From: Micrasema longulum | Taxonomy: Eukaryota; Arthropoda; Insecta; Trichoptera; Brachycentridae | Direction of reading: 5' to 3' | DNA: 64,000 nucleotides | Assembly: GCA_022494885.1 (NCBI GenBank) | Contig: JAGVSM010003452.1 | Location: 186,001 to 250,000 of the forward strand | Part shown: one piece after another, positions 1-23,860 of the stretch | Numbering within the stretch: position 1 is the first letter of the stretch | How the letters are laid out: each line of letters starts with the position of its first letter | The notes under the pieces: model-generated | Seen by the model: only the letters and a program-made list of their open reading frames with translations | Database searches by the model: none | What the model was told of the DNA's origin: nothing | Made by a program: the position numbers and the translations under genes

Positions 1-335
1 TTCTCAAAAAAAACTAAAATTGACATATAATGAATTATTCTTGATATTTAATTAGTTTTTTTATATTGTTTGACATATGTGATGACTACTCGTTATTTCA
101 AGGTTAAAATAAAAAATCTTACTCATGAATTGTACTTAGAAATTGCCATTATATATCAGGTATCAGATTACCCGAACCTTAGAGACCCATAACGGTTCAT
201 TTATGGTCGAGTGTTTGTGATGGAATAATAAAAGACATGTTATTTTTTAATTCATATTTAAGAAGTAGGTTCTTATCGCTTTATTTTAAATTAAAGTATT
301 TTACATTTAAACATATTTATAACATTTAAAAATAT

Positions 336-1530
336 TTAGTACTTAGTGAATTCACCTTTATTTTTTATAACATGTAAAATTCTATTATTTAGAGAAGCGT
401 AAAGCGAATCTAAAATTTCTGATGTTATTTCTTCTTCCCAAACTTGAATTAAGTTTTTTTTAATTCCTCAATGTTTTTTGATTTTTTTTTCCCGACTTTT
501 TTTTTCATAATCGCCCATAAATTTTCTATCGGGTTCAAATCAGGGCTATTCCCGGGCCACGTCAACGATTTTAAGCCAATTTTCTCCTTGAATTCATTGA
601 TCTATAAAAAAACAATAAATTATTTATCATGTGGTCACAAAATGCATTTAAAAATATATATATTTGTACTCACAGTGCGGGCTCTATGGCACGGCGCAGA
701 ATCGTCCTGAAAAATTGGGTCCGCGGTATACTGCGTAATGTCCTCGATTGTTGGAATAATATGTTTTTTTAACACTTTTTTGTACTGAATGGCATTCATC
801 GTACCCTGTACAAAATTTAGAGGTCCTAAACCGTATGCTGTCATGCACCCCAAATCATCACGTAGGGTGAATGTTTAACGGTTCGAGTGACGCACGACGG
901 ATGATATCTTTCCCCACGTTTTCGTCGAACTATCTTTCTGCCGTCTGGACCAAAAGGTTGAATTTTGATTCATCAGAGAAAACAACATTTTGCCAATCCT
1001 CCAAGGTCCAATTCTGGTGCTCTTTTCGCCCAATCCAGTCTAGCCTTCTTCATTTTGTCCGTGAGTAATGGTTTCTTTGCGGGACTCCGTGCTTGGAAAA
1101 CCATGCTCCAACAGCCGCCTGGACACTGTTTTTACTGAAAATGTTGATGTGCTGGTAGACTGCACCTCTGCGTGTATTTCAGGTGCCGTTAAAAATCGAT
1201 CGCGCATAACAATTTTTTTTATTAAGCGATCATCTCGGGCAGATGTCACGCGCCCCCGTCCGCTTCCTTTTTTCCGTTCTATGGATCCAGTTTCTTGGAT
1301 TTTTTTAAATAAAAACCTCACTGCACCTTTTGAATACCCAACTCGACGAGATATTTCACAATTAGATATGTTTTCTTGCGACAATGTGATTATTTTGGAT
1401 TTTATCGCAATCGACATTTGCTTTGCACTTTCCATGATTGTTGTGTTATGTTCACTCAAACGCGGGTAAAACAAGACTGTTGAGACATTTTAAAATGTAA
1501 ATATTGTAGAAAGGTGACACATAGTGTCCT
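336..1530 (-). mobile_element. Decayed Tc1-like transposon with transposase pseudogene
   Basis: On the minus strand, 1474-1040 encodes the paired helix-turn-helix N-terminus of a Tc1-type transposase (SQENISNCEISRRVGYSKGA; GSGRGRVTSARDDRLI). Further down, in shifted frames, are the catalytic blocks: SDESKFNLL near 990, FQDDSAPCHRAR near 690, and WPGNSPDLNPIENLW near 560, the DD34E pattern. The last residues end at a stop at 336-338. Frameshifts and stops make it inactive. Outer ends look like diverged terminal repeats: TTAGTGAATTCACCTTTA near 344-361 and, in reverse complement, CACTATGTGTCACCTTTC near 1510-1527. Confidence 0.85.
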
Positions 1531-1956
1531 TAATTTATTAAACAAAAGAAAGAGGTATCGATAAAGGATTTCTTAGAAAAAGGGTTCAGTAAAGTCAAGG
1601 GGCGCGGTAGCAGGTAAACTCGTAATTTTTTTTTGTCTTGCGGTGTAGATTGGCATGTCTCTATCGTTTAGGTTTTTCGATAAATTGTTTTTTTTATAGA
1701 AGCTAGGACCATTCAAAAGCCCGAAAAGGCGGGCAAAAAAATGGTTCAGATTTCGGGTGCGAAAAACGGGACAATGAAACCTCAAATGTGTGGATTTTAG
1801 TTAGGTAAAATCAGTCTGATATGCAATTGTCTTTTTCGCACAATATCGGAGAGACATCTGCGAGAGAGTGACAGAAAAACTATTTTTAAATACCTATTCA
1901 TTAAATTTCTCTGACACCTCGTATCCGCTTAAGACGCGTGCAAAAAGAAAGAAAAA

Positions 1957-2050
1957 TAATTAATACAATTAAGAAAAGAAAGCTAGAGTACTTTGGACAT
2001 TTTACGCGGGGAGAGAAGTACGACATAGTCCGTATCATATATTAAGTGTC
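1957..2050 (+). mobile_element. RTE-type LINE fragment (C-terminal coding scrap)
   Basis: The plus strand reads IKKRKLEYFGHFTRGEKYDI and then a stop. This is the RKLEYFGHxxRGEKY block found near the C-terminus of RTE-type LINE reverse transcriptases. Only about 30 codons remain. Confidence 0.65.
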
Positions 2051-2559
2051 CTCGGCACGGGTAACCCCAGTGAGGTCACATTATTTTTATTACTAATTAT
2101 TGTTTATAATGTAAAAAAAAAAAAAATAATAAATAAATATTGCAAGGAAAAGTTGAAAGAAAATGCAGAGTATGATGATGTATCTCCTGGCTTAAAAACG
2201 CAAGAGAGTGGTTTCACTGTAGCTCCTAATCCTTTAAAGCGGCTGCGGACGAAATAAATATTGCCATGATCATAGCCAACTTCGACTGCTGAGTAGCGCC
2301 ATAAGATGAAGAAAGCAAAAAATACATGCGAGTTGTGGTTTGACTAGCAGAATATTATCTTCCTCGAAGTATGACTGTTTGGCTTACATTAGAGACTCCC
2401 GGGGACTCTTTTAAGACAATTCTGCTGCTAGGACCAAGCACCAAGGCCTCATTATAGGGGGTATTAATTACATTCACCTTTCAGGACACTGCAATGGTAC
2501 TCCAACGTTAGGTCAGTATAAAAACATTTGGTGAGCAATTGAAACACAGAAATATATAC
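2051..2559. other. Intergenic stretch, nothing assigned
   Basis: A poly(A)-rich segment (2113-2145) may be the tail of the preceding LINE scrap. The rest shows no ORF, repeat family or structure I could recognise. Confidence 0.4.
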
Positions 2560-5500
2560 AAATTATTTTTATTTACTTGATACATTCCTCACAGTGATAA
2601 TATATAATAATATTATATACAATACATACGTAGAAGTCCACTGTTAGTAGATAGATAGTTCATTAAATTAATTAATTACTGTTACCTTAATCTGATACTA
2701 TAATATTGTACTTTATATCGAGGTCAACTAAAGCCTAGGGCCTGAAGAATTATTGGGTTAGTTCCGCCCGCTCTTAAAACTGGTTAACACAATAAAAATT
2801 AAATGCAAACCTCAACTAAACACCGCTATCACAAGTTCCTTAACCCAACTTCACTCTCTTCTGCCAAGCAGCAGAATATATTCTGGCATATTTATTCTCT
2901 TGACTAATTGCTTTTATCCAATTATTTCGCAGAGTAAATACCAAATCGCAAATCTGTAAATAATTGCCAAATTGTGTTAGTAACAATACTACTCCAGCCA
3001 TTCTCCGTCTAACCGCATAACAGGCAAAGCCAAATCATCTTACGCACAAGCTCTCATGTTTCTCACAAGAGCTGCGTAATAGTTTGTGTATATGTAAATG
3101 AAACAATAGCTCATCTACTTTTGATAGATGTGTGCGTGTAATTTGGAGCATCTTGAAGTGTTGGCATAAAATGCTTAGACAAAAAAATCGAGTAGATCTA
3201 CCATTCCCGCCTTTAAAGTGGAGCCAGCGTAGCGGGTATTTCTACCCTTCCCACATAAAGTGTGTTAGTTTACAATTGTGTATATTTCTGACCCTTTTCG
3301 GTGATGGGGTGCTATATCCGGTGCTGATAGTCTCTTTTAAAGAATGTCGTCATTTTACATCTAATTTAAACTATCAATTGTGATTTTTTTCTTCTTTTTG
3401 TAATTCTATGAACTTCTCGTATGCCAATCTGTATCGTGTTTAAAATTTTATAAATTCTTTAAAATGGTTGTAATAAATCAAATGTTCTGTAGTTTTGAGT
3501 ACATTTAATTCAAAATTTTTCACCAGTGACCAGGTTCCCCCGTGACTGATATTTTCAGACTAGTGAGACTAAATAAAATCTTATTTTATTTAGTCTCTAA
3601 AAAAAACAATATTAAATATGTATTAAGATGTTTGCCTAAATAAGAGACACGAAGGCATAACCACGAACGAGTCAAAGAAATCAAAGGCATCGCATAGATA
3701 CTAAATCAGAATTTCTTTTAATTTCATACTAAGGTGGTAATTTAAAAATTGGTATAATAAATCGATTCAAATTGCACTTAATTAGTCTAATAATACAGGT
3801 AGTTAAATATCATTAACTTTTGCGGTTTTGGTAGTGTTTATGGTATGTAAAACAAACTTTTCTGGTATAACCAAAACTAGTTGAAATACAGATTTGCGAC
3901 TTTGGCATTAGTCTGATAGTTTTACACTTCTCCTTTCCTGTAAGTATGTTTTACAAATAATTAAAAAATATATCCATTTAACACTATCAGCTGGATACGG
4001 TAACAAAATACTAAATAAATAATATAATATAAAATAAGTGGTTCCTTGAAAGCTTTAAGCTCCTGGTGGACTTTATCATAGTAAAAACATTATTATTTTA
4101 AACAGATTTATGTTTGTAATTTATTAAATATAAAACTCTAGAGAAAAGACTTAATGTCCAATTATTCCCAATGCTACATTTAAATAATAAAAATATTTTT
4201 CTGGTTAAAAAATTACTTATTAAAAGTAACTTTTTGCAAGTATGAATAAAGAGGTATCGAATTTGTTGTACATATATTTTATCGAATACTTTACATTGTA
4301 AAAAATATACCTATGTAAGAATTTAAAATATAAAGACTTCAAATACTAGATTTTAAAGTTCACCATTTATTTACTGTAAAATTAATTAAATTTTAATAAA
4401 CAAAATTAATAAATTAACAAATACTACATTTTATTAATAAAAAAATTAAGACAACAGAAAATATAACAAAGAAGTATGTTTGACGGGATTTTTTTATTTA
4501 TTGCACTATACTAAGTAATATAAAAGGAAAATGTGACTTTTTCAGTAAACTCACATTTGAGGCATTTAAAATTGATTACGACTATGTACATTCTAACATT
4601 TATTGTTTTGACTTTTCAAATTTAAGTTTTCCTTTAACACTATTGGTAACAATCAACTTAAGTTTAATAAAATACCACAACACTCTGATATTAAACATGA
4701 TAAATTATTTATATGGCAATGAAAAAAGTCATGTTAAGATATAAATATGCGTATGATTATTATTATTCAATAGTTTTAAAAAAAAACCTTTCCACCAGAC
4801 TACAAAACATAATGTTATGACGTATGTATTTTAAGTTCTATTACTAGACTTAGATTTTAACTTAAACATTATGTTATATCACTGTTTCACTCCACCTTCT
4901 CAGACATAAATGCCTTCAAATTAGATCTTAATTAGAAATTAAAACATTCGCTAACAACTCCCAGTCAATACTAAACATTTAACATATTTTAATACATAAA
5001 TTTAGAACAGTCGCACCACGCTGTTTTATTGGAAAAAACATCCTTTTTAAATAAATTTTGGTAAAAGTAGTCAATTTCTACAGGAGTTTGATTTTACATT
5101 ATGTATATATTATAATATATATAACAAGACAATCACATCAAAATTTAATATCCATACATTAATTAAATCAACAACGTTTTATTTTAGAATTTTAACATGC
5201 AATTTTTTCTATCTTCCATTCGTCAAAAATAGAATATACTTAAATACTCGAGTGATTATCTCTTTGAATGTCAAGATTTACATTTTTTAATTGTAGGAAG
5301 ATACAATGCAAGTTATTTGTATCGGAATATGATCGCTTTTAAATATTCTCGTGTCATTAAAAAAGGATTAAAAATTTAGATAGATTTAATTCTTTCCAGT
5401 TATATTAAACACTTAACATATTCACAAATACGTCTACGCCAACTACTCTACACACATATTGAGATCAAACTTCAATTGATTACAGATGTGACACGATACA

Positions 5501-7166
5501 CAATGTACAGTGTATATATTATGAAATGAATCTAGAATTTTAATTTAAGCATTTCTCAGACAGTTTGTCAGTTAGGAGCGCATAAATAGAATCACTAAAC
5601 ATTGAAAAGTGATCTACACATTTATCTAACGTTTATACAATTAATTTATTAATTTGAATCATAGTTCGAAATTCTTTTAAATAGAGCTGTATAAAATAAT
5701 TCAATTTTCACATCTGTATGGTCATTTTTTTTTCTATTATATAATCGGAATATATACTGGAACCTCTTTTTACATGGTATAGAAAAAGAATACTAAAAAA
5801 ACAACAATGGTGGATGGAAATAATTTTGGGATTTTAATATTTTTTTTATTGTTATACTATTTACTATCACCCTTCCCTTGCACATACTTATCTGCGCTTA
5901 GAAGTAAAAGAGCGATTTTGTGAAGTCTAAACACAAATAGTATAAGTATTTATATTACTACTGTGCATTCTCAAATTAATGTTAAAAATTAAAAAAAACA
6001 TTTTTGTATCCGTATTGTTTTAAAGCCGTATAAAAAAATGTTCCAGGGTAATATCAATAGAAAAAATTCAAACACAATTTGAGTATCAAAATTTTCAAAT
6101 ATGTTGACATTTTTATGGACAGCTACTTTTCATTTTTTAATTTCTCAAATCTTTTATCAAAAAAATTCAGCCGCACGTACTCTAGACGTGAACAAGATGT
6201 GAATATGACACATTGAAATATTCATTGAACAATAAATATAGAATTCACTAAAAGTGCTTTGATTTTCTCTATTGATACACGATACAGAATCTAAGTGAGT
6301 AAATTTTGCATTTATGAGCTGCATAAATGACAAATACAACAGATTTAAATAAAATTTTAACACATTCACACTTCAATTGTTGAAGATTTTTATTTAGTTT
6401 TATGAAACTAAATTATTGATTATAATATCAGAATACTTAAAGCCGCAAAGTTAATTTAAATATTATAATTTTACTCGGGAACCCAAGACACAGGGGCACA
6501 CGGGTAATTTTGGAATGACACAGCAAGTTTGCACGGTGATATGTAAGCACATTTATGTATATAGACTACTTTTTCTGTACAAGTGATTCTACATATCGAA
6601 TGGTCATCTTATTCTACCACAAAGCATATCCTAACACTGTTTTTCCATTAAATTTAGTGAAAATAAGTCAAATATAACAACGAGTTCAAAATGTAAGGAT
6701 GCGCAAATCTTCTATAAGCAAACCTTCATGATTTCATTTACATATCTATGTACAATCTGATATAATCTTAGAAGTTATTCTCATCTACAACACTGTGACA
6801 ATGGCTGTTTGTAAAACTGAACAAGTACTTTCTATATTATAGAATCACAGGTCTCAATAATAGAAAAAAGGCAATATGCAATTTGTATACGAGTTCTCAG
6901 TATTTGTGAAATCACTCCAATCATCTTATAAATCCCCTCTAGTTTAATCTTATGAGCAGTGTGTTGGCGTATGAAGAAAAAAATTCACTACTAACAATTA
7001 TTTTTTAAGCTCGGTTAAGATCAATGTTATTCCATTCTTCTCTATTGAGATATCGGCCAATTTAAAGATTTTGTTTATGAACTTGTAAATAAAAGATAAA
7101 TCTTGAGCTTTCAATGTTTGCCTTTGATAATGAGACAGTTTTATTGTTTATTTATATATTTGACTA

Positions 7167-7217
7167 TTGCAGTCTGCATTACGGGCTGTTTAACCCATCA
7201 CGTAATGCAGACTGTAA
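7167..7217. other. 17-bp-stem hairpin downstream of ERR
   Basis: TTGCAGTCTGCATTACG (7167-7183) pairs with CGTAATGCAGACTGTAA (7201-7217), with one G-U-type mismatch, around a 17-nt loop. It could be an RNA structural element, a miRNA-like hairpin, or a tiny fold-back insertion. Confidence 0.6.
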
Positions 7218-8822
7218 ATAGAAGTTAATGAATAGAAGCAGATAGCTGCTAAACTGCTAATATGTACAGAAAAATAGATCCATATTATTCAGCAAGCAAA
7301 TTGTCCTATTAATGGGTGAATTCTGACTTGCATTTGTACAACTTCTGTGTGTGTAAAACAGTGCATGAGATCTCGCTCTAGTATAATCACTAGGAACATA
7401 TAAACTATTCCCTTTCAGTATATTTGGATTATATTTATGCGATGGTTTTGTATAGTTTAATCAAATTTACAAAACAGATTCTGCAAAAAATTATTGTAAA
7501 AAGGAACATGACTAATATATCAATATTAAGATGTAACAAACCTAATTTATAGATTCTAAACTTCGATTTAATTATTTTTGAAATAAAATAATAACAATTT
7601 AACTGTCTCCTATATATTCGCAATTTCTCAAATTATTGAAGGGCAAATATCATTATTACAGTGTGAAATTACAATTTTTTTTCTTTTTTTCTAACTGTGT
7701 GAAATTAGGGTTATATTGAAAAATAGTGACTTGCTTGAATTAATGCATATATTACTCATAATTTACTGATCCATAGACACGTGAACAATAAGAATAAAGT
7801 TAAATACTCGTTCAGTTGCCTTGCTTTACTGCAGACTCTGGCCGCAGTATGTGACTGGTGGAAGGACAGACGGTGAACGTTCCAGAAGGCCAAAGCTTGA
7901 TATAGGCTGTAGCGGCATCGGAGAGAGATATATAAATTGACTGAGTTTATAAACTAACTTTCAAAATATATAGGTACTATTAATATCTACTTTGAAAAAA
8001 TGAAACTGAACTGATGTTCAAGTTTTGATTAGATTTTTCACTCAGATTCTGAATATAAAGACTATCTAAAAATCGGAAGAAAAGTCGCCATGAAAATTTA
8101 AGTTAAGAATCAATTTATTTGTCATTCTGAATCTGACACATATTTACTGCCTTTTGCATGCCCACAGACTAATTTCAAAACATAAATTTGTATTTTATAA
8201 TAAAACAGATAAATTAGCTAAAAGATTTCTGAGCAATTTCCAGTTCAATTTTCGGATCCTTATAATATGGCATTTACAACGTATTCTGAAACTTCCCAAC
8301 AAACACATTATGTATTCAACAACTCTTTATTATTAAGAAACCGATCTCGCTTTCTAAAACTGCAACAATCCTCGAGATTTGCTAAATATGAATCGCCAAA
8401 GTTGAGAGAATTTTTTTTATTTATTCTGTAGTTTGTCAATGTATTTTTTTAATATTCATCAGACATCCTCGGTACATATAATTTATATGCACTCAAACCG
8501 ACTACAAGAAAATAAAATATTAATTTTATCATTAAAAAATTCATAGCAAGTAATTTTTGTGCCACAACAGGCCAAGATAATATCAATCACAATAAATTTT
8601 CAGTGAAAAAACAAAATAGGATTTATTGGCAAACCACCAATTTCAAAAGTATTTGAACATAATTAATTTGAGTAGAGATGAGTTGATACAAAGAACTGCA
8701 TTGTGAATGGCCATATTAAAAGCCAAATATTCTCTCGGCAATTCTTTAGCATGCTTAGATGGTGTCTCAACATTCTTAGTAACTATTTAACAAACTTTAA
8801 TAATCTTTGAAAGATTTAAAAC

Positions 8823-8850
8823 AACTTATCTTCCTTTTGGAAGATAAGTT
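8823..8850. other. Perfect 12-bp-stem hairpin downstream of ERR
   Basis: AACTTATCTTCC, a TTTT loop, then the exact reverse complement GGAAGATAAGTT. On the ERR-sense strand the loop is AAAA. It lies about 840 bp past the stop codon. Confidence 0.7.
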
Positions 8851-9684
8851 ACCCAAGTTGGAAATTGGTCTTGATCGGCTACCGTTTGCACACAAACAAG
8901 TAAAAATAACATTTTCATAGTTGCGTGGAACATTTTACAGCTTTATAAGTTATATAAATAAATATAATATGTTGACCCGTTGCAATGGTGACTTAATCTG
9001 CTCATAAAAAGAGCAATAGCTCTTAACACATGTTAATCATAATGAGAAGGGCTTTTTTTAATTTTGTAATGCTATTGATGTCCAAAATTTCTAGAGTTTG
9101 TTGAAGACTTACATCATTGCCATCTGCATACACCTGTATGGCAAGTCAGAGTACAACATTCATCGATTGTAGACACTAGACTTGGTGATTATTTACAGTC
9201 ATGCGAAGGAACAAAACAAACTTATCGGTTTAAGTAACTTAGTTTTGACACAACTGTCACTCAGCGACTTCTTGCTGTAAATTGATACTATGCTCTACAT
9301 TTCAGTACATTCATTATTTTGGGAGCAAACAGTTTCAGTAATCTGATATGATGTAAAAAATAAGCCGATTGAACCCACCTGCTATCAATACATCATAGAA
9401 AGACATTCAGTGTTGCCAGCTGTACCAATTTTAAAGAGAATCTACATTCTCTGTGTCTATCCTTCCAGTATTTGCCTATTAAATTTTTTGTCACTGGTTA
9501 CTGAAGTTTTCAATCAGCAGGTTGACAACACTGAGCAGCTTACACTCCACATACTGACTACCGCCGATAGGAATACTCTTTGACCGAGAACCATGTCTCC
9601 AGGACCGCGACACGAGCGCAAAGGAAACCGCGAACCAGAGTTTCTCCCCCCTCCCCCGCAACCCTTGCTGCCGCAGTGCCGGTT

Positions 9685-20337
<10,653 letters not shown>

Positions 20338-20392
20338 GGACACCTGGAACAAGCCGACAGAGTTACAACTGTGAAAGAAACACCTTAGTCTA

Positions 20393-20640
20393 TAATGGAC
20401 GCGATGGCTACTCCCGGGTAAAAATGGAGTGGTTATGGCCCTGTTATAGGTCCTGTCGGATATACAGATCTGGTGGCTTCTAAAAATAATTTCGAGGCTT
20501 TTAAAAAGTTTTGAAATCATTTCGGCGAATTGATCATATCCAATCAATTTAATCCCAGTCAGTGAAGAATTCACATCCCTCTTTTCTAAATCCAATGAAA
20601 TGCATATTATGTGCTTCTAGATTACTTTCTTTCAGCACAA
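20393..20640 (-). other. Open frame upstream of ERR coding exon 1, in phase with it
   Basis: From an ATG at 20595 the minus strand reads open, in phase, through the acceptor into ERR exon 1 (about 86 extra codons, beginning MDLEKRDVNSSLTGIKLIGY). No domain is recognised. It could be an alternative N-terminus of an unspliced or alternative first exon, or a chance open frame. Confidence 0.2.
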
Positions 20641-21140
20641 ATATGCTAAGGCTACCAGATTGAGAGCTCCATCGGGCAGCTTTTCTCGTTCGGCAGCGAG
20701 AAACTTTTAAAGTCAAGCCAAGGAGACTTATGTCCTCAGATGCGGTGTGCGGTATGTGGTGGGAAAGCTATGTTTTGAGCAGGCGTATATCTGTACTGTT
20801 AATACCATTGATACACAATAAACATTTTCTCATATAAATCGTTAAATGAACAAAAATGCAGTTATATTCTTTTGTCCGCCCATCAAAGATTTGTATTTAA
20901 CAAAAATATCTAAACAAATTATTAGAATTAGGTTTTATGTGTAAAAATCAGTACAGGATATATTTACTTAAGATGTCTTTGTAGACCGATAAAAAGTAAG
21001 CAAATCATAATGTGATTTTCCCATGTTAAAACGCCGTTCTGTCGAATTCGTGCCATTAAAAATTAAACAAATAAACGATATTTTCTAAGGTATTTCTGAT
21101 AGTAAATATATTTAAATAATGAGTTGTTATTAGAGAAAAA
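20640..21140. other. Intronic sequence, nothing assigned
   Basis: No ORF, repeat family or structure recognised between the ERR upstream open frame and the LINE fragment at 21140. Confidence 0.4.
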
Positions 21141-21549
21141 ACTTAAAGTTTATTTATTTATGCTTTATTAAGTTAGTTCATAACATCTTAAGAACTAATA
21201 TAAACTTTTAATAACATTACAATTTGTTTATCAAAATTTCTCAATAACATTTTTTCAAATTAATTTTAGATATTTCGATCTTTTTAATCTACTTTAGTTC
21301 TTCTTGTAACGCATTGTACAGCTTCAATCCCTTGTACAATGAGTTTTGAGATTCTGTTTTTCTCCTCATTGGTAATCTTATCTTTTTTTTTATCCCACGA
21401 CATTGTTGGCTAAATTTTATTCTCGTTTTTATTTTATTCATCCCCTTAATTATTTCGTGTTTAAAAATTGCTGCATTATATTTAATTTGGTTTTTAAAAA
21501 ATAAATAAAAGCATTTTAAATCGCATAAATTTTGTGGTATTTTTCTCAA
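21140..21549 (-). mobile_element. LINE family W, C-terminal coding end plus 3' UTR
   Basis: Minus strand encodes ...KFSQQCRGIKKKIRLPMRR... and ends GLKLYNALQEELK with a stop at 21289-21291. The 'GxKLYNxLPxELK' ending is typical of non-LTR retrotransposon reverse-transcriptase C-termini. The 3' part down to an AATAAA-like tail near 21145 is the presumed UTR. A diverged second copy lies at 26580-26900. Confidence 0.65.
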
Positions 21550-21749
21550 ATTCTAGGTAAAATTGAACGTAGTTATGCAGGAAGCAGTCAGACCACAATT
21601 TTGAAAAAATGATATATTGGTGTTATCGGGTGCAGGAAGGTCAATTCTATGTTCTGCTAAAAACAGCCAGACCGCTTTCATACAAAAAACTGTAATAATC
21701 ACCTTCTGAAAATAGTGTCGATCACAAAAACGATGAAATATTATCATCT

Positions 21750-22385
21750 GTGTCTAGTATACGAGATTTAGGTATTATACTTGACACTAAACTTTCATTT
21801 ACAATTCATATTGAACATGTTATCAATAAATCCTTAAAACTTCTTGGATTTATTAACAGAAGCAAAGCTGACTTCGAAAATATCAATACCCTCAAAACTC
21901 TCTTCTGTTCCCTAGTTCGCCCGCATCTAGAGTATTCCTCTGTTATCTGGTCTCCATATTATGATGTTCACATCAAGAATATTGAATCAGTTCAACATCG
22001 AGTTTTGAGAAAGATGGGCTAAAGGTTGAGCTTATCCAGAGACCTATATACGTATAATGAGTTAGAAACTACCTTGAATATATCTTCTCTTCAAGACCGT
22101 CGAAATAAATCCGACCTTATAGTCCTATTTAAAATTCTCAACTCTTTGATGCGCCTAAACTACTGAGCTCAATAAAATTAAATATCTAAACTAGAAACCT
22201 CAGACAAAACTTACTCTTTCATACCGATTACCATAGAACTAACTATGGTTTTTATTCCCCTATGCCCAGAATTCTTAGGTCTGCCAACAAACATACCAGT
22301 CTTGATTTCTTTAATAACAAGTTGTCTTCTTTCAAACGATCACTGAATCAAATTCATTTATAAACACCTCTCTCCCACTTCCACT
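21750..22385 (+). mobile_element. Non-LTR retrotransposon fragment (reverse transcriptase C-terminal part)
   Basis: The plus strand encodes IRDLGIILDTKLSFTIHIEH, then NTLKTLFCSLVRPHLEYSSV and IWSPYYDVHIKNIESVQ: the late thumb region of LINE reverse transcriptases. After a stop at about 22020 it continues in other frames (SLQDRRNKSDLIVLFKILNS; LSSFKRSLNQIHL). Jockey-like by eye; dead. Confidence 0.8.
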
Positions 22386-22429
22386 CCCACAAAGTCTACT
22401 ATAAACCATTGACTCTCTATACTTTTTTT

Positions 22430-23530
22430 ATAATAGTTTTCTATGCATAAATATGTCCATAAAAATGCCCATTGGGCATAAATAACATTTCTCAATTTGC
22501 AGAAAACACCCACAACACTAGAAAATTTTTACGGTACTTTAAAAATCATTTAAACTGGTCAAATACATACATAGCTAGATTTTTGTTTGTAAAATATAAA
22601 AAAAAATAACGTAACCATTATTTATCATTTGTAAAAGTCAAAATTATTCCAACTTTGATTTGATTATTTACTCTTTTCATAAAAGTGTTATTATCTCAAT
22701 ATCACTTTTCAATTATGCCTCCAATAATCGTTTAAAAAATTGATATAGTTAAGACATTTTTTTTAAAACGCTTTTTTATGGAACAGCGTTTTTGTTTTTC
22801 TTTTTAGGAGGAATATTTTGCCAGTAAATATTTAATTTATTTTTTAGCAAAATTTTAGTTCCTTCGAATGGCCGATATGTAATAATTAGTCTGTGAGCGT
22901 AGAATGCCGAGGAGTACAGGACGACGCGTCGAGTGGAATACGGAATTGGCACAATAGTAAAAAAAAAATCCGTAGCATTTCGCCGTTTTTAAAGTCCTTT
23001 GGTATTTGGCTCCCCTGCCACCCCGTTCTCCCTCCCGCCCCGCCCCTCCGGCCCGCGGCCGATCACACCACTACACGGACAGGCGGTGTGATAATTTATG
23101 ATAAAAAATTCCAGCAGACAAGCGACTGACCCTGAACTTGAAATAACACTGCTGTGAAAAAATTGCACCAACACATTCTTAACAAACTGTACAGGGACGG
23201 CAATCGTATTAGAACCATTTTTACTAATTTATTTACAAAATTAAAACAAAACAAAATATATTTTTTTAAATATCAGGAAGATTTCTTATTTGAAATTAAT
23301 GAAGGCTATTATTATTATTATTCCTGGTGCGGAAAGGGAATGTTGATGATGATTTTTATGTTGTTGGCATTATTTATGTATTATTGTTTTTGAATGTTTT
23401 TTTTTCTTCTTCATACAATTTTTTCAAATTCGAAGCATCAAAAACAAAATAAATATATAAATGTTTATTATTTTATATGTGTACAATATTTCGTCTGCAC
23501 TATTTTATTTGAATCTTAATTATGATGACG
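22430..23530. other. Intron sequence; one GC-rich patch at 22985-23090
   Basis: Mostly AT-rich with no gene. 22985-23090 is a CpG- and C-rich patch (ccctcccgccccgcccctcc, then ggcccgcggccgatcacacc). A SINE-A tail scrap (tggtgcggaaagggaatg) lies near 23325. The GC patch could be an alternative ERR first exon or promoter, but there is no decisive signal. Confidence 0.3.
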
Positions 23531-23534
23531 AACT

Positions 23535-23860
23535 ATTATTGAAAACTTGTTTTCAGACGTTGCCTAGTAGGTAAATTGAATCAGGCAGATGAATCTCACC
23601 TACGCGATAGAGGTTTCAGATTTTTTACTTCACTAAAGTCAACGGATGGAGTTGAGGAAATATGTATGGTTAAACATGGGCAGAATGGTGAATGTTACAC
23701 GGTATGTCAAATGGGCACTTAAACCAGCCAATGACAGGTCATAAGCCCTGTAAATGCCTAGACTTCCATATTCCCTCCTCAAAAATGTTTTCTCTCTTTG
23801 TTGCAACAAATTCATATTATTTAATAGTTTATCCGGAAAAATATGTTTTATAACAAATTT
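23535..23860 (+). repeat. Family E fold-back element, single arm
   Basis: Starts 'ttttcagacgttgcctagta' and runs through 'gggcagaatggtgaatgtta', 'aaaccagccaatgacaggtc' and 'ataagccctgtaaatgccta' to 'gtttatccgg'. These are the blocks of the right arm of this family. Confidence 0.8.

Larger units (their letters stand above)
2560..9684 (-). other. Presumed long ERR 3' UTR and downstream flank; no coding gene or recognised repeat seen
   Basis: AT-rich sequence directly downstream of the ERR stop, with no convincing ORF. None of the SINE, LINE or short-element families that crowd the rest of the window is recognisable here. Many AATAAA signals occur on the minus strand (TTTATT on plus), so the true polyadenylation site cannot be chosen. 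Two clean hairpins lie inside (7167-7217 and 8823-8850). Absence of insertions suggests a transcribed or constrained stretch, but how far the UTR runs is inference. Confidence 0.4.
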
